From positions 1 through 38,229 of the IMG/VR virus record IMGVR_UViG_3300035698_018426: a DNA stretch of 38,229 bases; one strand, 5' to 3'. Below are positions 37,516 through 38,229 of this stretch, in pieces; the stretch's first letter is position 1; every line of letters starts with the position of its first letter. The notes below the pieces were generated by a model. That model did not search any database. It was given only the letters and a program-made list of their open reading frames with translations, and had not been told where the DNA came from. Source of the DNA: a virus. The position numbers and the translations under genes were made by a program.

Positions 37516-37830
37516 ATGGATACAAATAAAAGAGATGAACTAATAGGAAATATAAAAAGTACACTAGATACACATAGTCATATTGCTTTAGCACTAGATG
37601 CTAGTGAGGCTATTAATGGGCAAGTCTATAATGAAACTGATTTATTAAATGCTACACAAATATTTATGCATATCCTTTGAAATGTATCTATAGGACATTG
37701 AATTAGTAAATGATTTACACAAGAACAGATGATACTTATTGCAGAAGAGATGGGAAAGAATATAAAACAGACAATACAGCTATCGACAGGGATAGATATA
37801 CCAACTTTAGTTAATAAACTATATAAATAA
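37516..37830 (+). CDS. Helical protein (104 aa)
   Basis: Leader AACATT. Mostly helical with HSHIALALDASEAINGQ and a C-terminal EEMGKNIKQTIQLSTGID. Three TGA glycines (GHGISKG). Its stop overlaps the next ATG (TAATG). Not identified. Confidence 0.55.
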
Positions 37831-38066
37831 TGCAAACAACAGAACAACCAAAAGATTATATAATAGGATGAGTAAGTTTAACAATAGGACAGTACACATA
37901 CTATATGCAACTAGATCCTAAGGGTAAGACTAACTTTATCAACACACTAGAATGAGAACACGAGGCTAATGCTCCACTCCCTACTTACTTAGCAGAGGAG
38001 ATAACCAGAGAACAAGCACAATTAATTATAGAAGGAGGAGAGAATGGATTCAAAGGAAGTTTTTAA
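37830..38066 (+). CDS. Small protein (78 aa)
   Basis: Mixed fold with GQYTYYMQLDPKGKTNF and a helical end (EEITREQAQLIIEGG). Two TGA codons. Not identified. Confidence 0.5.
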
Positions 38067-38087
38067 TTAATTAACAATTAACAGATT

Positions 38088-38229
38088 ATGAATGATAAAT
38101 ATGAATTAACAGACAAGACAAGACAATTTAATTGAGTGAAACTATATCAGATAAAAGCTAAGAGAAACTTTTCATATGTATGTAAATGAGAACTGGGAGG
38201 ATGGATAGAAACAGAAGATAATCTAAGTA
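38088..38229 (+). CDS. Beta-helix (hexapeptide-like) protein, N-terminal part (3' truncated)
   Basis: The visible 47 residues, NDKYELTDKTRQFNGVKLYQ then IKAKRNFSYVCKGELGGWIE, match the N-terminus of a phage family of left-handed or polymer-forming beta-helix proteins (typical Lyt-ET-G-L-x-RI ... V-K-GDLGG). Both conserved glycines after FN and CK are TGA codons. The gene runs off the window. Confidence 0.65.

Noticed and set aside
628-37847. Many minus-strand open frames
   Set aside because: They lie opposite strong plus-strand genes, contain no recognisable domains and reflect AT-rich codon shadows. I see no supported minus-strand gene.
1-38229. TGA as Trp (table 4) or as selenocysteine
   Set aside because: TGG is common for Trp, TGA falls on conserved Gly positions in many families and in poly-Gly runs, and no selenocysteine insertion element accompanies the hundreds of sites.
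1-38229. Widespread pseudogenes from premature stops
   Set aside because: The interruptions are always TGA, never TAA or TAG inside otherwise intact frames, and motifs continue on both sides.
1-38229. Terminal repeats or circular overlap between window ends
   Set aside because: The last bases do not match the first; both ends cut through different genes.

Overview
The window is almost certainly a tailed (siphovirus-type) phage, or a prophage read as a free contig, of a bacterium that reads TGA as glycine (translation table 25, known from Absconditabacteria/SR1 and Gracilibacteria). Under the standard code most genes look shattered. When TGA is read as Gly, continuous proteins appear, and the recoded residues fall on conserved glycines: the RGLRP stretch before the terminase Walker B, the G-x-SD motif of a VRR-NUC nuclease, the CxxCG knuckle of a zinc ribbon, the EGCYA turn of a replication winged helix, and the KGELGG turn of a beta-helix protein. 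TGG still encodes Trp. Only TAA and TAG act as stops. I cannot tell Absconditabacteria from Gracilibacteria hosts from this sequence. The DNA is AT-rich and essentially every gene is on the + strand. Both ends cut through a gene (an SSB tail on the left, a beta-helix protein on the right), so the window is part of a longer genome.

Layout. 1-0.4 kb: the end of an SSB-like gene and a small membrane protein, closed by a terminator. 0.4-5.3 kb: packaging module (small HTH protein, ParB-methyltransferase fusion, putative small terminase, small proteins, large terminase). 5.3-11 kb: head module (portal, HExxH protein, Mu-F-like minor head protein, scaffold, DUF5309/SU10-like capsid). 11-13.4 kb: head-tail connectors and tail tube. 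13.4-23.3 kb: tail chaperone, 983-residue tape measure, distal tail protein, tail-tip/fibre protein and two very Gly-rich fibre/adhesin proteins. 23.3-26.4 kb: lysis or exit region with a holin-like protein, a membrane-anchored protein, a YiiX-like permuted NlpC/P60 protein and a papain-like cysteine protease. 26.4-27.8 kb: control region with several terminators, a palindromic operator-like site, an isolated pair of strong ribosome-binding sequences and a candidate ~113-nt noncoding RNA. 27.8-36.9 kb: early/replication region with a DUF1351-like protein, a single-strand annealing protein, a PD-(D/E)XK exonuclease, a replisome-organiser-like protein, a superinfection-immunity protein, a zinc ribbon, a VRR-NUC nuclease, an HNH nuclease and many small proteins. 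36.9-38.2 kb: small genes of clearly different codon and oligonucleotide usage.

How it works together. The annealing protein, the RecB-like exonuclease and the SSB make a recombination set. The winged-helix protein probably recruits the host replisome. Late genes run in the usual packaging-head-tail-lysis order. Terminators directly follow the two most abundant virion proteins (capsid and tube), which probably steps expression down. Genes generally lack a Shine-Dalgarno sequence and start behind an A-rich AACA-type leader. Five genes that open early transcription units share the leader AACAGGT directly before ATG, and two of these carry a duplicated 80-bp promoter-leader block.
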